Below, in pieces: positions 26,205 to 35,234 of a DNA stretch of 64,000 nucleotides (position 1 is its first letter; each line of letters starts with the position of its first letter). This DNA comes from Burkholderia ubonensis subsp. mesacidophila (lineage in GTDB: Bacteria > Pseudomonadota > Gammaproteobacteria > Burkholderiales > Burkholderiaceae): positions 930,001-994,000 of the forward strand of contig NZ_CP020738.1 in the NCBI RefSeq assembly GCF_002097715.1. Direction: 5' to 3'. Below the pieces are notes generated by a model. It was not told the DNA's origin. It saw nothing but the letters and a program-made list of their open reading frames with translations, and searched no databases. The translations under genes and the position numbers were made by a program.

Positions 26205-28070
26205 TCAGGCTTCGGCGGGCTGCCCGCGCGGTTCGGCGCCGTCGAACGAATGGCCGCCCGGCGTGTTGTCGGCGAGCCCCTTCGCCAGCTCCAGCGCCTG
26301 CCGCTCGAACAGCCGCCGGTAGACGCCGCCGTCGATCCGGATCAGCGCGTCGTGGCTGCCTTCCTCGATCACCTTGCCGCGATCGAGCACGAGCAGCCGG
26401 TCGAGCGCGCGCACGGTCGACAGCCGGTGCGCGACGACGAGCGTCGTGCGGCCTTCCATCAGCCGCTCCATCGCCTGCTGGATCAGCACCTCGCTTTCGC
26501 TGTCGAGGCTCGACGTCGCTTCGTCGAGGATCAGGATCGGCGCATCCGCGAGGAACGCGCGCGCGATCGCGACGCGCTGCCGCTCGCCGCCCGACAGCTT
26601 GATCCCGCGCTCGCCGACCAGCGTGTCGTAGCCGTCCGGCAGCGCCGCGATGAAGTCGTGCGCGCTCGCGAGCCGCGCGGCGCGCTCGATGTCGGCGCGG
26701 CTCGCGTCCGGGCGCGCATACGCGATGTTCTCCGCGAGCGTGCGGTGGAACAGCACCGGCTCCTGCTGGACGATCGCGATCTGGCCGCGCAGCGAATCCT
26801 GGCGCGCGTGGGCAATGTTCTGGCCATCGATCGTGATGCGGCCCCCCGACACGTCGTACAGGCGCTGGATCAGCTTGATGAACGTCGTCTTGCCCGACCC
26901 CGAATGGCCGACCAGGCCGACCCGTTCGCCGGGCGCGATGCGCATCGAGAAGTCGTCGTACAGCGCGACCGGGTGGCTGCCGTAGCGGAACGTCACGTGC
27001 TCGAAGCGAATCTCGCCGCGCGTGATCCGGAGCGGCTGCGCGTCCGGCCTGTCGTCGATGCCGAGCGGCTGGCGCTCGAGCGCGACGAGCTCTTCCATGT
27101 CGTTCACCGAGCGCTGCAGGTTGCGGATGTGCATGCCGACGTCGCGCAGGTAGCCCTGCAGCATGAAGAACATCGTCAGCGCGAACGCGATGTCGCCGAC
27201 GCTCGCTGCGCCGCTGGCCCACAGCGTCAGCGCGACGCCGATCATCGCCGCCTGGATCGCGACGAGCATCGCGCCCTGCAGGCCGCCGTTGAGGGTGCCG
27301 CGCATCCACGAGCGCCGGGTGCGCTTCTGCCATTTGCCGATTACGCGCGACAGCCGCGCTTCCTCGCGCACTTCCGCGCCGAACGCCTTGACGACCGCGT
27401 TGCAGCCGACCGCATCCGCGAGCGCGCCGCCCATGCGCGTATCCCACAGGTTGCCGAGCCGCGCGGCGGGCGCGACGAAGCCGAGCGACATCGCAACCGT
27501 CACGGCGATGTACAGCAGCGAGCCGAGACCGACCACGAGCCCCATCGTCGGCCAGTGCGAGCCGAGCAGCGCGGTCGCGCCGACCAGGATCGTCAGCGAC
27601 GGCAGCAGCGCGATCAGCAGCGTGTCGTTCAGCAGGTCGAGCGCCCACATCCCGCGCGTGATCTTGCGCACCGTCGAGCCGGCGAAGCTGTTCGCGTGCC
27701 AGTCGGTCGAGAAGCGCTGCACGCGATGGAACGACGCGGTCGCGATCTCGCCCATCATCTTCAGCGTGAGCGTGATGATGTTCAGGTAGACGCCCTGCCG
27801 CAGCAGCGTCGCGCCGATGCCGAGCGCGGCGAGCACGCCGAACGCCGACAGCGCCGCGTGCCAGGCGGCCGTCCGGTCGGTGAGGCCGAGTGCCAGCGCA
27901 TCGACGAGGCGGCCCGCGAACAGCGGGGTGAGCACGTCGGCGAGCGCGGCGAGCAGCGAGAACGCGACGACGACGGAGATGCGCGCCGGTTGCCGGCGCC
28001 AGTAGTGCAACGTGAAGCCGAAGACGGCCTGGAACGCATGGCCGCCCGGTTGGGTGGTTTTTCTGGTCAT
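26205..28070 (-). CDS. ABC exporter, fused membrane and ATPase domains
   Basis: A 621-residue half-transporter: six membrane helices across about 30-310 and a nucleotide-binding domain from about 345 (Walker A GHSGSGKTTFIK, signature LSGGERQRVAIARA, Walker B ILILDEATSSLD, H-loop VAHRLSTV). The layout is that of MsbA/lipid-A or multidrug exporters acting as homodimers. No substrate can be read from the sequence. A short open frame with a very good ribosome site lies about 155 bases upstream of its ATG and could be a leader peptide. Confidence 0.88.
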   Translation of the reverse strand: MTRKTTQPGGHAFQAVFGFTLHYWRRQPARISVVVAFSLLAALADVLTPLFAGRLVDALALGLTDRTAAWHAALSAFGVLAALGIGATLLRQGVYLNIITLTLKMMGEIATASFHRVQRFSTDWHANSFAGSTVRKITRGMWALDLLNDTLLIALLPSLTILVGATALLGSHWPTMGLVVGLGSLLYIAVTVAMSLGFVAPAARLGNLWDTRMGGALADAVGCNAVVKAFGAEVREEARLSRVIGKWQKRTRRSWMRGTLNGGLQGAMLVAIQAAMIGVALTLWASGAASVGDIAFALTMFFMLQGYLRDVGMHIRNLQRSVNDMEELVALERQPLGIDDRPDAQPLRITRGEIRFEHVTFRYGSHPVALYDDFSMRIAPGERVGLVGHSGSGKTTFIKLIQRLYDVSGGRITIDGQNIAHARQDSLRGQIAIVQQEPVLFHRTLAENIAYARPDASRADIERAARLASAHDFIAALPDGYDTLVGERGIKLSGGERQRVAIARAFLADAPILILDEATSSLDSESEVLIQQAMERLMEGRTTLVVAHRLSTVRALDRLLVLDRGKVIEEGSHDALIRIDGGVYRRLFERQALELAKGLADNTPGGHSFDGAEPRGQPAEA

Positions 28071-28576
28071 GTGTCATTGCCCGGCGCATCGCGCGACGGG
28101 ACTTTCCGGATCAGAGAACGTCGAAAACGCAACAGCCGGACCCGCGTGCGCGACGCGGATCGAAAGGAACGGGCTGTCGGGAAGATGCGCGGGCCGTCAG
28201 GCGCCTGCGCGGACGGCTGGCTGGATCAGCTGAGCCGTGAGACCACGTTCGGGAAGGCGGACTGCATTCGGAACATCAGCACCTCCCTGAAGTGAATGGT
28301 TGAAAAGGCGTCGAAAAGACGTGGAGCGATTCTATCAGCAGTCGTAAGGCGGTTGCAATGTCTGACGAATGCTGCATTGCCGCGTCGATACGGGCGTCGT
28401 GCGCGGGGGCGGTCCCGCTTCCGCCCCGGTTCGGCCGGCCGAACCGGGCCACGGGCCGGTGCGCGTCCGCATCGATTACACTGCGTGGCTGCGCGCCGTG
28501 CGAAGGCCGGACCACGGCCCGGCGCGCGCCGGCCCAAGCGGCCATCGCAGATTCACGACACATTCCTGGGGAAACG
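28071..28576. other. divergent intergenic region, ABC exporter / DyP peroxidase
   Basis: The 506-base gap between two divergently transcribed genes contains one plausible short open frame on the minus strand (28226-28276, listed separately) and otherwise no coding potential. Bases 28290-28360 are less GC-rich and may hold the promoters. Confidence 0.5.
28226..28276 (-). CDS. possible 16-residue leader peptide before the ABC exporter
   Basis: MFRMQSAFPNVVSRLS followed by TGA. A GGGAGG ribosome site stands five bases before the ATG, better than most start sites in the window, and the stop is 155 bases before the ABC exporter ATG. The small size means it could be chance, and no attenuator hairpin was identified after it. 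If real, it may be a regulatory leader or a small membrane-associated peptide. Confidence 0.35.
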   Translation of the reverse strand: MFRMQSAFPNVVSRLS

Positions 28577-29458
28577 ATGAGCGACGTTCAGCAAGGCATT
28601 CTGGCTCCGATCGATGCGGCGGCCCGATACCTCACTTTCACGATTTCCAACAAAGACAACGTCGCGGCGGCGCTCGCCGCGCTGCGCGAGGTCGTCGACG
28701 GGCGCGAGACCGTCGTCGGCTTCGGCCACTCGCTCGCGTCGGGCCTGGGTCGCTCGATCGCGGGCCTGACCGCGTTTCCGGCCTTCGCGGTGCAGGACCG
28801 GCCGCTGCCGGCGACGCCGGCCGACGTGTGGGTCTGGCTGCGTTCCGACGATCGCGGCGAGATCACGCTGCGCGCGCGGGCGATCGAGCGGCTGCTCGCG
28901 CCCGCATTTGCGCTGCAGGACGCGGTCGATGCGTTCCGCTACGCGAACGATCGCGACCTGTCAGGCTACGAGGACGGCACCGAGAACCCGACCGGCGACG
29001 ACGCGGTTGCGGCGGCGATCGTGTCCGGGCAGGGCGCGGGGCTGGACGGCGCGAGCTTCGTCGCCGTCCAGCAGTGGCTGCACGACTTCGACCGGATGGA
29101 GCGTATTGCGTCCGACGACATGGACAACATCATCGGGCGCCGCCAGTCGGACAACGAGGAGCTCGACGACGCGCCGGAATTTGCGCACGTGAAGCGCACC
29201 GCGCAGGAGAGCTTCGAGCCGGAAGCGTTCATGCTGCGCCGCTCGGCGCCGTGGTCGGATGCGCGCCGCGCGGGGCTGTACTTCGTCGCGTTCGGCCGTT
29301 CGTTCCGCGCGTTCGAGGTGCAGATGCGCCGGATGAGCGGCGCGGACGACGGGATTGTCGACGGACTGTTCCGCTTCACGCGGCCGCTGACCGGCGCGTA
29401 TTTCTGGTGCCCGCCGATGAAGGACGGCAAGCTGGACCTGTCCGCGCTCGGCCTGTAA
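28577..29458 (+). CDS. DyP-type haem peroxidase
   Basis: A 293-residue dye-decolorising-type peroxidase, closest in length to the YfeX-like class B enzymes. The catalytic GXXDG motif is GYEDGTEN with Asp133, and the proximal haem ligand is His204 (EFAHVKRT); FGRSFRAFEVQMRRM near residue 245 supplies the distal arginine. It should use hydrogen peroxide to oxidise a still unknown substrate. There is no signal peptide and no neighbouring encapsulin gene. The ATG is at MSDVQQGI; the frame is open further upstream but lacks a ribosome site. Confidence 0.92.
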   Translation: MSDVQQGILAPIDAAARYLTFTISNKDNVAAALAALREVVDGRETVVGFGHSLASGLGRSIAGLTAFPAFAVQDRPLPATPADVWVWLRSDDRGEITLRARAIERLLAPAFALQDAVDAFRYANDRDLSGYEDGTENPTGDDAVAAAIVSGQGAGLDGASFVAVQQWLHDFDRMERIASDDMDNIIGRRQSDNEELDDAPEFAHVKRTAQESFEPEAFMLRRSAPWSDARRAGLYFVAFGRSFRAFEVQMRRMSGADDGIVDGLFRFTRPLTGAYFWCPPMKDGKLDLSALGL

Positions 29459-29477
29459 GCGCCGCGCGACGCAGTTG

Positions 29478-29512
29478 ACGGGCGGGCCGCGCGCGATGCG
29501 CGGCCCGCCCGT
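29478..29512. terminator. terminator between DyP peroxidase and OsmC genes
   Basis: A perfect 15-base-pair stem (arms 29478-29492 and 29498-29512, ACGGGCG... with ...CGCCCGT) and a five-base loop, followed by TTTC on the plus strand. Being symmetric and placed between convergent genes it may serve both. Confidence 0.7.
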
Positions 29513-29536
29513 TTCATTGGTGCGGCCGGTTGAGCG

Positions 29537-29938
29537 TCAGCGCAGCGTGGTCTCGATGCGCGTGCCGCGCTTGATGAACAGCGTCACCGGCGTCTTCTCG
29601 CAGATCTCGGCGAGACGCTGCCGCTGCGCGTCGTCGAGCGGGCCGTCGATCGTCACGACGCGGCGCACGTACTGCAGCCCCTCGCGGTCGGCATGCAGCT
29701 CGGTGCGCACGTCGACGCGCGCGGCCGGCCATGCCTTGCGCTCCATGTACATCCGCAGCGTCGCGGCCGTGCATTGCGCGAGCCCGGCCAGCACGAATTC
29801 ATACGGGGCTGGCCCGCGGTTGCGGCCGCCTTCGCGTTCCGCTTCGTCGCCGGTCAGCGCATGCGAGCCGGCTTGCAGGTTGACGACGTAATCGGGCGCG
29901 TCGGCTTCGAGGACGGCGGCGGCGTGAATCAGCGGCAT
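29537..29938 (-). CDS. OsmC-family peroxidase-like protein
   Basis: A 133-residue OsmC/Ohr-fold protein. The two redox cysteines expected for thiol peroxidases are at Cys56 (AGLAQCTAATLRMYMERK) and Cys113 (AEICEKTPVT). Family members reduce organic hydroperoxides. The start at MPLIHAAAV is supported by GGAGC upstream and by family length; the frame is open for 52 more codons upstream but those overlap low-likelihood Arg-rich sequence. It converges with the DyP peroxidase, so two peroxide-related genes share this spot. Confidence 0.88.
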   Translation of the reverse strand: MPLIHAAAVLEADAPDYVVNLQAGSHALTGDEAEREGGRNRGPAPYEFVLAGLAQCTAATLRMYMERKAWPAARVDVRTELHADREGLQYVRRVVTIDGPLDDAQRQRLAEICEKTPVTLFIKRGTRIETTLR

Positions 29939-30009
29939 GGCGGAGCTCCGGTGGCGAGAAACGAAAAGCGGCCGCGCTGCGCGGCGGCCGGAGCCGCCAG
30001 CATACCCGT

Positions 30010-30957
30010 TCACGCGCGCGTCGTGCCGGCGCGCGCGGGGCGCGCCTCCGGGACGCAGCCGCGCACGAGCGCGCTCACGCGTTCGCGGAACCACTGATGC
30101 GCGCGGTCCGCATCGCGCGATTCATGCCAGTACGCCAGGATCGGAAACGGCTGCAGCCGCAGCGGCAGCGGCCGGACCGCGATCGGCAGCAGGTCCGTCA
30201 TGCGCAGTGCGTACGAATGCGGCAGCGTGAGCAGCAGGTCGCCCGCCGCGGCGATCTGGCAGGCCGCGAAGTAGTGCTGGCAAACGAGCTGGATGTGGCG
30301 CAGGCGCCCGTCGTTGCCGAGCAGCACGTCGATCGCGGGGGGCTCGCCGTGCGACGACACGGCGACGTGCTGCGCCGCGAAGTAGTCGTTGCGCCGCAGC
30401 GGGCCGTTCGCGAGCGGATGATCGCGCCGCATCGCGACGACGAGCGATTCGTCGAGCAGGTATTCGCTCGCGATGCGCGGGCCGGCCGGCAGGCGGCGCT
30501 CGACGACGAGATCGAGATCGCCCGCCGCGAGCTCGCGTTCGATATCTCGGATCGGCACGCGCCGGCTCACGAGCCGCAAGCCTGGTGCTTCCTGCGCGAA
30601 CGCGGCAACGAGCCGCGGCAGCGCGATCGATTCGAGCACGTCGCGCAGGCCGACGACCAAGCTCAGGTCGAGCGTCGCCGGGTCGAACTCGGGCTGCGCG
30701 CGCGCCGTGTCCTGCAGCCCTTTCAGGTGACGCTGGACGTCCGCGATGACCGCGCGGGTGCGCTCGGTCGGCACGACGCGGTTGCCCTGGCGGACGAACA
30801 GCGGATCGTCGAACTGGGCGCGCAGGCGGTTGAGCGCATGCGTGATCGCGGGTTGCGTCAGGTGCAGCGCGCGGGCCGCGGCGCTGATCCCGCCATGCAC
30901 GTAGACGGCGTCGAGCACGCGGAACAGGTTGAGATCGAGGCGGTGATCGGCGGGCAC
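30010..30957 (-). CDS. LysR-family transcriptional regulator
   Basis: A 315-residue LysR-type regulator with the helix-turn-helix near residues 19-44 (GGISAAARALHLTQPAITHALNRLR) and an effector domain from about 95. No target is evident. The start is a GTG at 30957 (VPADHRLDLNLFRVLDAVY), chosen because LysR proteins begin 5-10 residues before the DLNLF motif; there is no ATG nearby and no clear ribosome site, so the start is uncertain. Its neighbours (OsmC downstream, small-RNA candidate upstream) give no direct clue. Confidence 0.85.
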   Translation of the reverse strand: MPADHRLDLNLFRVLDAVYVHGGISAAARALHLTQPAITHALNRLRAQFDDPLFVRQGNRVVPTERTRAVIADVQRHLKGLQDTARAQPEFDPATLDLSLVVGLRDVLESIALPRLVAAFAQEAPGLRLVSRRVPIRDIERELAAGDLDLVVERRLPAGPRIASEYLLDESLVVAMRRDHPLANGPLRRNDYFAAQHVAVSSHGEPPAIDVLLGNDGRLRHIQLVCQHYFAACQIAAAGDLLLTLPHSYALRMTDLLPIAVRPLPLRLQPFPILAYWHESRDADRAHQWFRERVSALVRGCVPEARPARAGTTRA

Positions 30958-31063
30958 GGGGCGCGGAAGTGGTGGATCGCGGAGGTCGATTCTAATGGAT
31001 GCGCGTCGTGACGCCGCGCGGGCGTTCGACGCGTTCGGCGCGCTCGGTGTGGGCTCGGCGGAC

Positions 31064-31092
31064 AAAAAAAAGCCGACCGGCTGCCGGTCGGC
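31064..31092 (-). terminator. intrinsic terminator of the small-RNA candidate
   Basis: On the minus strand a GCCGACCGG-type GC stem of eight to ten pairs (31092-31072) is directly followed by eight T residues (31071-31064). It is the clearest rho-independent terminator in the window. Confidence 0.85.
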
Positions 31093-31182
31093 GCAATGGG
31101 GCCCGACCGCACGAGGGACGAGCCGGAACCCAGGCCAGATATCCATAGGATATGCAGCCGATCCAGATGGGGCTGGATCGGC
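31064..31182 (-). ncRNA. candidate structured small RNA
   Basis: Reading the minus strand, a TATACT -10 box at 31194-31189 is followed by three hairpins and a T run. The first is a perfect ten-base-pair stem with loop CCCCAT (31182-31157, arms GCCGATCCAG/CTGGATCGGC). The second is ATATCC-TAT-GGATAT (31153-31139). The last is a GC-rich hairpin (31092-31072) followed by eight T (31071-31064), a textbook intrinsic terminator. Length would be about 119 nucleotides. The C-rich loop could pair with ribosome sites. No -35 box is clear, and I do not recognise a named family. It could also be a long leader of the LysR gene, but the terminator lies 107 bases before that start. Confidence 0.6.
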
Positions 31183-31188
31183 GCAGCG

Positions 31189-31194
31189 AGTATA
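31189..31194 (-). promoter_or_regulatory. -10 box TATACT for the small-RNA candidate
   Basis: TATACT on the minus strand, seven bases before the first stem-loop. It differs from the sigma-70 consensus TATAAT at one base. No good -35 hexamer is found 16-18 bases upstream. Confidence 0.45.
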
Positions 31195-31557
31195 AAAGCG
31201 ACGTGCGGGCACGGATATGTCGACGTCCTGTCGCATTCCGACAATGCATGGACGGGATTCCGTGCAATGTGTATTCAAATGACTTTCAATTTTCATGCGA
31301 CAACGTTTGCGATTGCGTCGTGGGATTAATTGATCAATGGGAATTGATTTAAATGAAGGATGCTTTCGGATGGATTGTGTTTAAGAAATGTTGAGATTGT
31401 TAAGTTGAATGGAAGGATTCGTCCTTGCGCCGTGGGGCCTCGGTTGCATCGATATTGGGCAGCGGTGGAACGGGATATTGGATTGCGCCTGCTTCCTGCC
31501 CATAGTGGAATGGCGGAATTCAGGTGGTGGGGCGGCTTGTTTCAATCCGCCATAACC

Positions 31558-31580
31558 CTGTCCGGGTCGGACAGTACTGT
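31558..31580. promoter_or_regulatory. overlapping dyads before the AraC/GATase regulator
   Basis: CTGTCCG-GGT-CGGACAG (31558-31574) overlaps the perfect ten-base palindrome ACAGTACTGT (31571-31580). They lie about 125 bases upstream of the GTG of the regulator, within its probable promoter. Confidence 0.45.
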
Positions 31581-31703
31581 CAAGAAACGTACCTCAGAAG
31601 ATATGATGCGAACGCTTTAGAACAGGTGGCTGTCGCGCGCAAGCTTCGAAAAATACACAAGCGTGTCTGAGAGAGAAGGCAGTAAGAGTCGGGGGCTCGG
31701 CAA

Positions 31704-32684
31704 GTGGAAGCAAATGATCAACGCATAGTCGTCATTTTTTTGAGCGCGGGGTTTTCGATGGCACAGGCCGCGCGCCTGGTCGAGGCCTTCAATCTCGCCA
31801 ACCGCTTGCAGACCGTCTGCGCGGCGTATCAGCTGAGATTCGTGTCCGCGAGCGGCGGACTGCTCCAGTCGTCATCGGGCGTGCAGGTCGCGACCGATGC
31901 GCTGGACGACGATCACGGCAGATACGCCTATGCATTCTTTCACCTGCACGGCGATCACGCGCTCGTCGCGTGGAACGAGGATTTGCTGCGTCGGCTGCGG
32001 GACCTTCAGGCGAATGCCCGCTGGGTCGCGGACGGGATGAGGCTCGCGACGATCGCGACGTCGAAGTGGGCGAGCACACGCGAAGACGCCGCGTCGGTCA
32101 GCACCGCAAGCCTCGTATCGGCGGCGAAGGACGCCGAGCCGTCGGGGGAAGGGGCGGACGTGTTGTCGGCGGTCATGGACATGTTCCGCCACGATCTCGG
32201 CGACGGCGCGGTGGAGGACATCACCCGCCACATCTCGCGGCCGGTCGACGAGCGCTTCGTCCAGTCGATGTGGGCGATCCGGGAACTGAGCGCCAGCCCG
32301 TCGATCCGCACGTCGATGCAGCAATTGCGCGCGCAGAGCATCAACCGCATCTCGATCGCGGGCGCCGCGCAGGCGGTGGCCATGAGCGAACGCAATTTCC
32401 TGCGGCGTTTCAAGAAGGAAGTCGGCGTGACGCCGACGGAATTCGTCCTGCATGTGCGCCTCGAGCGGGCGTGCCACATGCTCGTGCATACGAGCCTGCC
32501 GGCCGACAAGGTCGCCCGGCGCATCGGGCTGGGCAGCGGCGAGCGCATGGCGAAGCTGTTTCGTCAGCGTCTGTCGATGTCGCCGACCGAATACCGTGCC
32601 AGCGAGCGCGCGCGGATCTCGCGGGTCGGCATCGCACTGGCGTACACGCCGCAAATGCAGCGGTCCTGCGGGCTGGCGCCCTGA
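31704..32684 (+). CDS. GATase1-like AraC-family regulator
   Basis: A 326-residue regulator with an N-terminal DJ-1/PfpI (class I glutamine amidotransferase-like) fold (about 5-190; IVVIFLSAGFSMAQAARLVEAFNLANRL) and a C-terminal AraC double helix-turn-helix (about 218-310; ISIAGAAQAVAMSERNFLRRF, ARRIGLGSGERMAKLFRQRLSMSPTEYR). The amidotransferase nucleophile cysteine is not visible, as is usual in this regulator group. It starts with GTG after a GC-poor upstream region. The 3'-adjacent genes are unrelated, so its targets are unknown. Confidence 0.85.
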   Translation: MEANDQRIVVIFLSAGFSMAQAARLVEAFNLANRLQTVCAAYQLRFVSASGGLLQSSSGVQVATDALDDDHGRYAYAFFHLHGDHALVAWNEDLLRRLRDLQANARWVADGMRLATIATSKWASTREDAASVSTASLVSAAKDAEPSGEGADVLSAVMDMFRHDLGDGAVEDITRHISRPVDERFVQSMWAIRELSASPSIRTSMQQLRAQSINRISIAGAAQAVAMSERNFLRRFKKEVGVTPTEFVLHVRLERACHMLVHTSLPADKVARRIGLGSGERMAKLFRQRLSMSPTEYRASERARISRVGIALAYTPQMQRSCGLAP

Positions 32685-32873
32685 AGGGGGCGAAGCGGTT
32701 CGCGGCCTGATCGAGGTCGGGCCGCACGGATTTCACGGCGCTTTCCGCGAGACGGGAAGGAGGTCGAATCATCGCGCCTGACGTTCGCCCCGAGGGGCAG
32801 GCGGCGAGGCGCTGGCACCGGGCGGGCCGGCTTTCGTACAATCACGGCGTTCCGGTCTCAGTGACGCTGCGCC

Positions 32874-34190
32874 ATGCCCTTTTTTCCCACCACCGCCACC
32901 GCCCCGTTCTGCCCGTCGGAAGTGAAGGGCAGCATCACGATCGACGCCCGCGCGTCCCGCCTGACGAAGCTCAGGCGCTTCTTCGGCCCCGGCCTGCTCG
33001 TCGCGATCGGCTACATGGACCCCGGCAACTGGGCCACCGACATCCAGGCCGGTTCGCAGTTTGGCTATTCGCTGCTGTGGGTCGTCGCGTTCTCCAGCCT
33101 CGCCGCGATCTTCCTGCAGATGCTCGCCGCGCGCCTCGGGCTCGTCGCCGGCAAGGATCTCGCGCAGGCCAGCTACGACCGCTACGGCCCGTTCGGCCGC
33201 GTCGTCCAGTGGGTGACCGCCGAGGTGTCGATCATCGCGTGCGACATCGCCGAGGTGCTCGGCTGCGCGCTCGCGTTCAAGCTGCTGCTCGGCGTGCCGG
33301 TCGCATGGGGGATCGTGCTGACCGCGCTCGACACGATGATCGTGCTCGGCCTGCAGGGCAAGGGCTTCCGCCAGATCGAGGCGATCGTGCTCGGGCTGAT
33401 CGGCACGATGGCGTTCTGCTTCGTCGCGCAGGTCACGATGATGCCGCCCGACTGGCACGCGGTGTTCAGCGGGCTCGTGCCCGGCGATCCGGGCCATGAC
33501 CGCAAGGACGCGATCGTGCTCGCGCTCGGCATCGTCGGCGCGACGATCATGCCGCACAACCTGTATCTGCATTCGTCGGTCGTGCAGACACGGCGCGTCG
33601 TCGGCGGCGCGCGCGGCATGATCCGCGACACGCTCGCGCTCGTGCGCATCGATACCTGCGTGTCGCTGTTCGTCGCGATGCTCGTCAACGCGGCGATCCT
33701 GATCCTCGCGGGCGCGGCGTTCCATGCGACGGGCCGCACCGACGTCGCCGACATCGAGCAGGCGTACCGGCTCATCACGCCGATCGTCGGCGGCGCGGCC
33801 GCGCTGCTGTTCGGCATCGCGCTCTTCGCGTCCGGGCAAAGCTCGACGCTCACGGGCACGATCGCCGGGCAGGTGATCATGGACGGCTTCCTGCACATGA
33901 AGATCCCGTGCTACCAGCGCCGGCTGATCACGCGCGGCCTTGCGCTGATTCCCGCGCTGATCGGCGTGCTGTGGCTCGGCGACGGCTCGGTCGGCCGGCT
34001 GCTGATCTGGAGCCAGGTGCTGCTGAGCCTGCAACTGCCGTTCGCGATGTGGCCGCTGATCCGCTCGGTCAGCGATCGCGCGGCGATGGGCGAACACGCG
34101 ATCGGGCGCGGGATGCAGGTGGCCGCGTGGGCGCTGTTCGCGGTCATCACCGGCACGAACCTGCTGCTGATCACGGGCGTCGCCGGGTGA
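32874..34190 (+). CDS. mntH: Nramp-family divalent metal transporter
   Basis: A 438-residue proton-coupled metal importer of the Nramp family, about eleven membrane helices. The metal-binding motifs are DPGNWATDIQAGSQFGY in the first helix (Asp and Asn of DPGN) and GATIMPHNLYLHSS in the sixth (MPHN). These specify Mn2+/Fe2+ transport. Family members are often called MntH; no MntR box or yybP-ykoY riboswitch is seen in the 189 bases upstream. An N-terminal 20-residue extension precedes the first helix. Confidence 0.92.
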   Translation: MPFFPTTATAPFCPSEVKGSITIDARASRLTKLRRFFGPGLLVAIGYMDPGNWATDIQAGSQFGYSLLWVVAFSSLAAIFLQMLAARLGLVAGKDLAQASYDRYGPFGRVVQWVTAEVSIIACDIAEVLGCALAFKLLLGVPVAWGIVLTALDTMIVLGLQGKGFRQIEAIVLGLIGTMAFCFVAQVTMMPPDWHAVFSGLVPGDPGHDRKDAIVLALGIVGATIMPHNLYLHSSVVQTRRVVGGARGMIRDTLALVRIDTCVSLFVAMLVNAAILILAGAAFHATGRTDVADIEQAYRLITPIVGGAAALLFGIALFASGQSSTLTGTIAGQVIMDGFLHMKIPCYQRRLITRGLALIPALIGVLWLGDGSVGRLLIWSQVLLSLQLPFAMWPLIRSVSDRAAMGEHAIGRGMQVAAWALFAVITGTNLLLITGVAG

Positions 34191-34236
34191 GCGCGGGCGG
34201 GGCGGCCCGGGGGGCACCGCTTCGTCGGTCATGAAC

Positions 34237-34255
34237 ATGGCCTATGACTGGCCAT
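34237..34255. promoter_or_regulatory. ATGGCC-N7-GGCCAT dyad upstream of the SDR gene
   Basis: A perfect six-plus-six dyad with seven-base spacer, followed at 34259 by the palindrome GAATATTC. It lies 117 bases before the SDR start and is the kind of site bound by a dimeric repressor; no adjacent regulator gene is present. Confidence 0.35.
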
Positions 34256-34371
34256 AACGAATATTCATTTCATCGATCTGCGGCGTTCGCGTACGCTGGC
34301 CGTGCGTTGGCTGCCGGGCGCACGCTGCGCGCGGGCTGCGGCGTCGCCGGATCATTTACGGAGTCGGACAG

Positions 34372-35160
34372 ATGACAGTGATTTCTTCACGCCTCGCAGG
34401 CAAGTGCGCGTACATCACCGGCGCGGCGGGCGGCCTCGGCCGCGCGATCGCGCGGCGCATGGTCGAGCAGGGCGCGCGGGTGTTCCTGACGGACGTCGCC
34501 GACGCGGCGGTGCTCGACGCGTTCGCGCAGGAACTCAACGCCGGGCATGATGCGCCGGTCGCGTTCGCCGCGACGCAGGACGTGCGCGACGACGCGCGCT
34601 GGCAGGCGCTGCTCGCGCAGGCGAACGACGCGATGGGCGGCCTGTCGGTGCTCGTCAACAACGCGGGCGTCGGCTCGATCGGCGCGCTCGACCAGCTCGA
34701 GCTGAAGGAGTGGCGGCGCGTGATGGAGATCAACGTCGAGAGCATCGTGCTCGGCTGCAAGTACGCGCTGCCGTATCTGAGCGCGAGCCGGCCCGCGTCG
34801 ATCATCAACATCTCGTCGGTCGCCGCGTTCAAGGTCGAGCCCGAGTTCACCGCGTACAACGCGTCGAAGGCGGCGGTCGCGAGCCTCACGAAGTCGGTCG
34901 CGATCGATTGCGCGCGCAAGGAACTCGACGTGCGCTGCAATTCGATCCATCCGGCGTTCATCCGCACGGGGATCGTCGAGCCGCTGTTCCGCCAGCTCGG
35001 CGAGCGCGACGCGACGCGCCGGCTCGCGCGCGGCATTCCGATGCGGCGGCTCGGCGAGCCGGACGACGTCGCGCATGCGGCCGTGTATCTCGCGTCCGAC
35101 GAGAGCCGCTTCGTGACCGCCGCCGAACTTGTGATCGACGGCGGCATGTGCGCGGTCTGA
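34372..35160 (+). CDS. short-chain dehydrogenase/reductase
   Basis: A 262-residue classical SDR. Cofactor motif [12 protein letters not shown] (about 15-26), NNAG near residue 98, catalytic Ser (NISSVAAF) and the YNASK pair (Tyr/Lys near 163-167) are all present, so it should be an active NAD(P)-dependent alcohol or keto reductase. The substrate is not identifiable. It is followed 74 bases later by a zinc-independent MDR enzyme with its own strong ribosome site; the two probably form a unit. Confidence 0.88.
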   Translation: MTVISSRLAGKCAYITGAAGGLGRAIARRMVEQGARVFLTDVADAAVLDAFAQELNAGHDAPVAFAATQDVRDDARWQALLAQANDAMGGLSVLVNNAGVGSIGALDQLELKEWRRVMEINVESIVLGCKYALPYLSASRPASIINISSVAAFKVEPEFTAYNASKAAVASLTKSVAIDCARKELDVRCNSIHPAFIRTGIVEPLFRQLGERDATRRLARGIPMRRLGEPDDVAHAAVYLASDESRFVTAAELVIDGGMCAV

Positions 35161-35234
35161 CGCGCGCCATTCGCATGGATTCGCACGGGCGCGCACGCAT
35201 CGCGCCCGATCTGAACACCCAGGAGGAGAACCTC

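Larger units (their letters stand above)
30958..31703. other. 746-base intergenic region with small-RNA candidate and AT-rich island
   Basis: No convincing protein gene. The left part holds a structured small-RNA candidate on the minus strand (31064-31182). From about 31210 to 31640 base composition drops to AT-rich for this genome. A pair of overlapping dyads sits at 31558-31580. An 86-codon open frame at 31360-31620 has no ribosome site or recognisable content. Confidence 0.6.

Noticed and set aside
31360..31620. 86-codon protein gene in the AT-rich island
   Set aside because: No ribosome site, no recognisable domain, composition of intergenic DNA.
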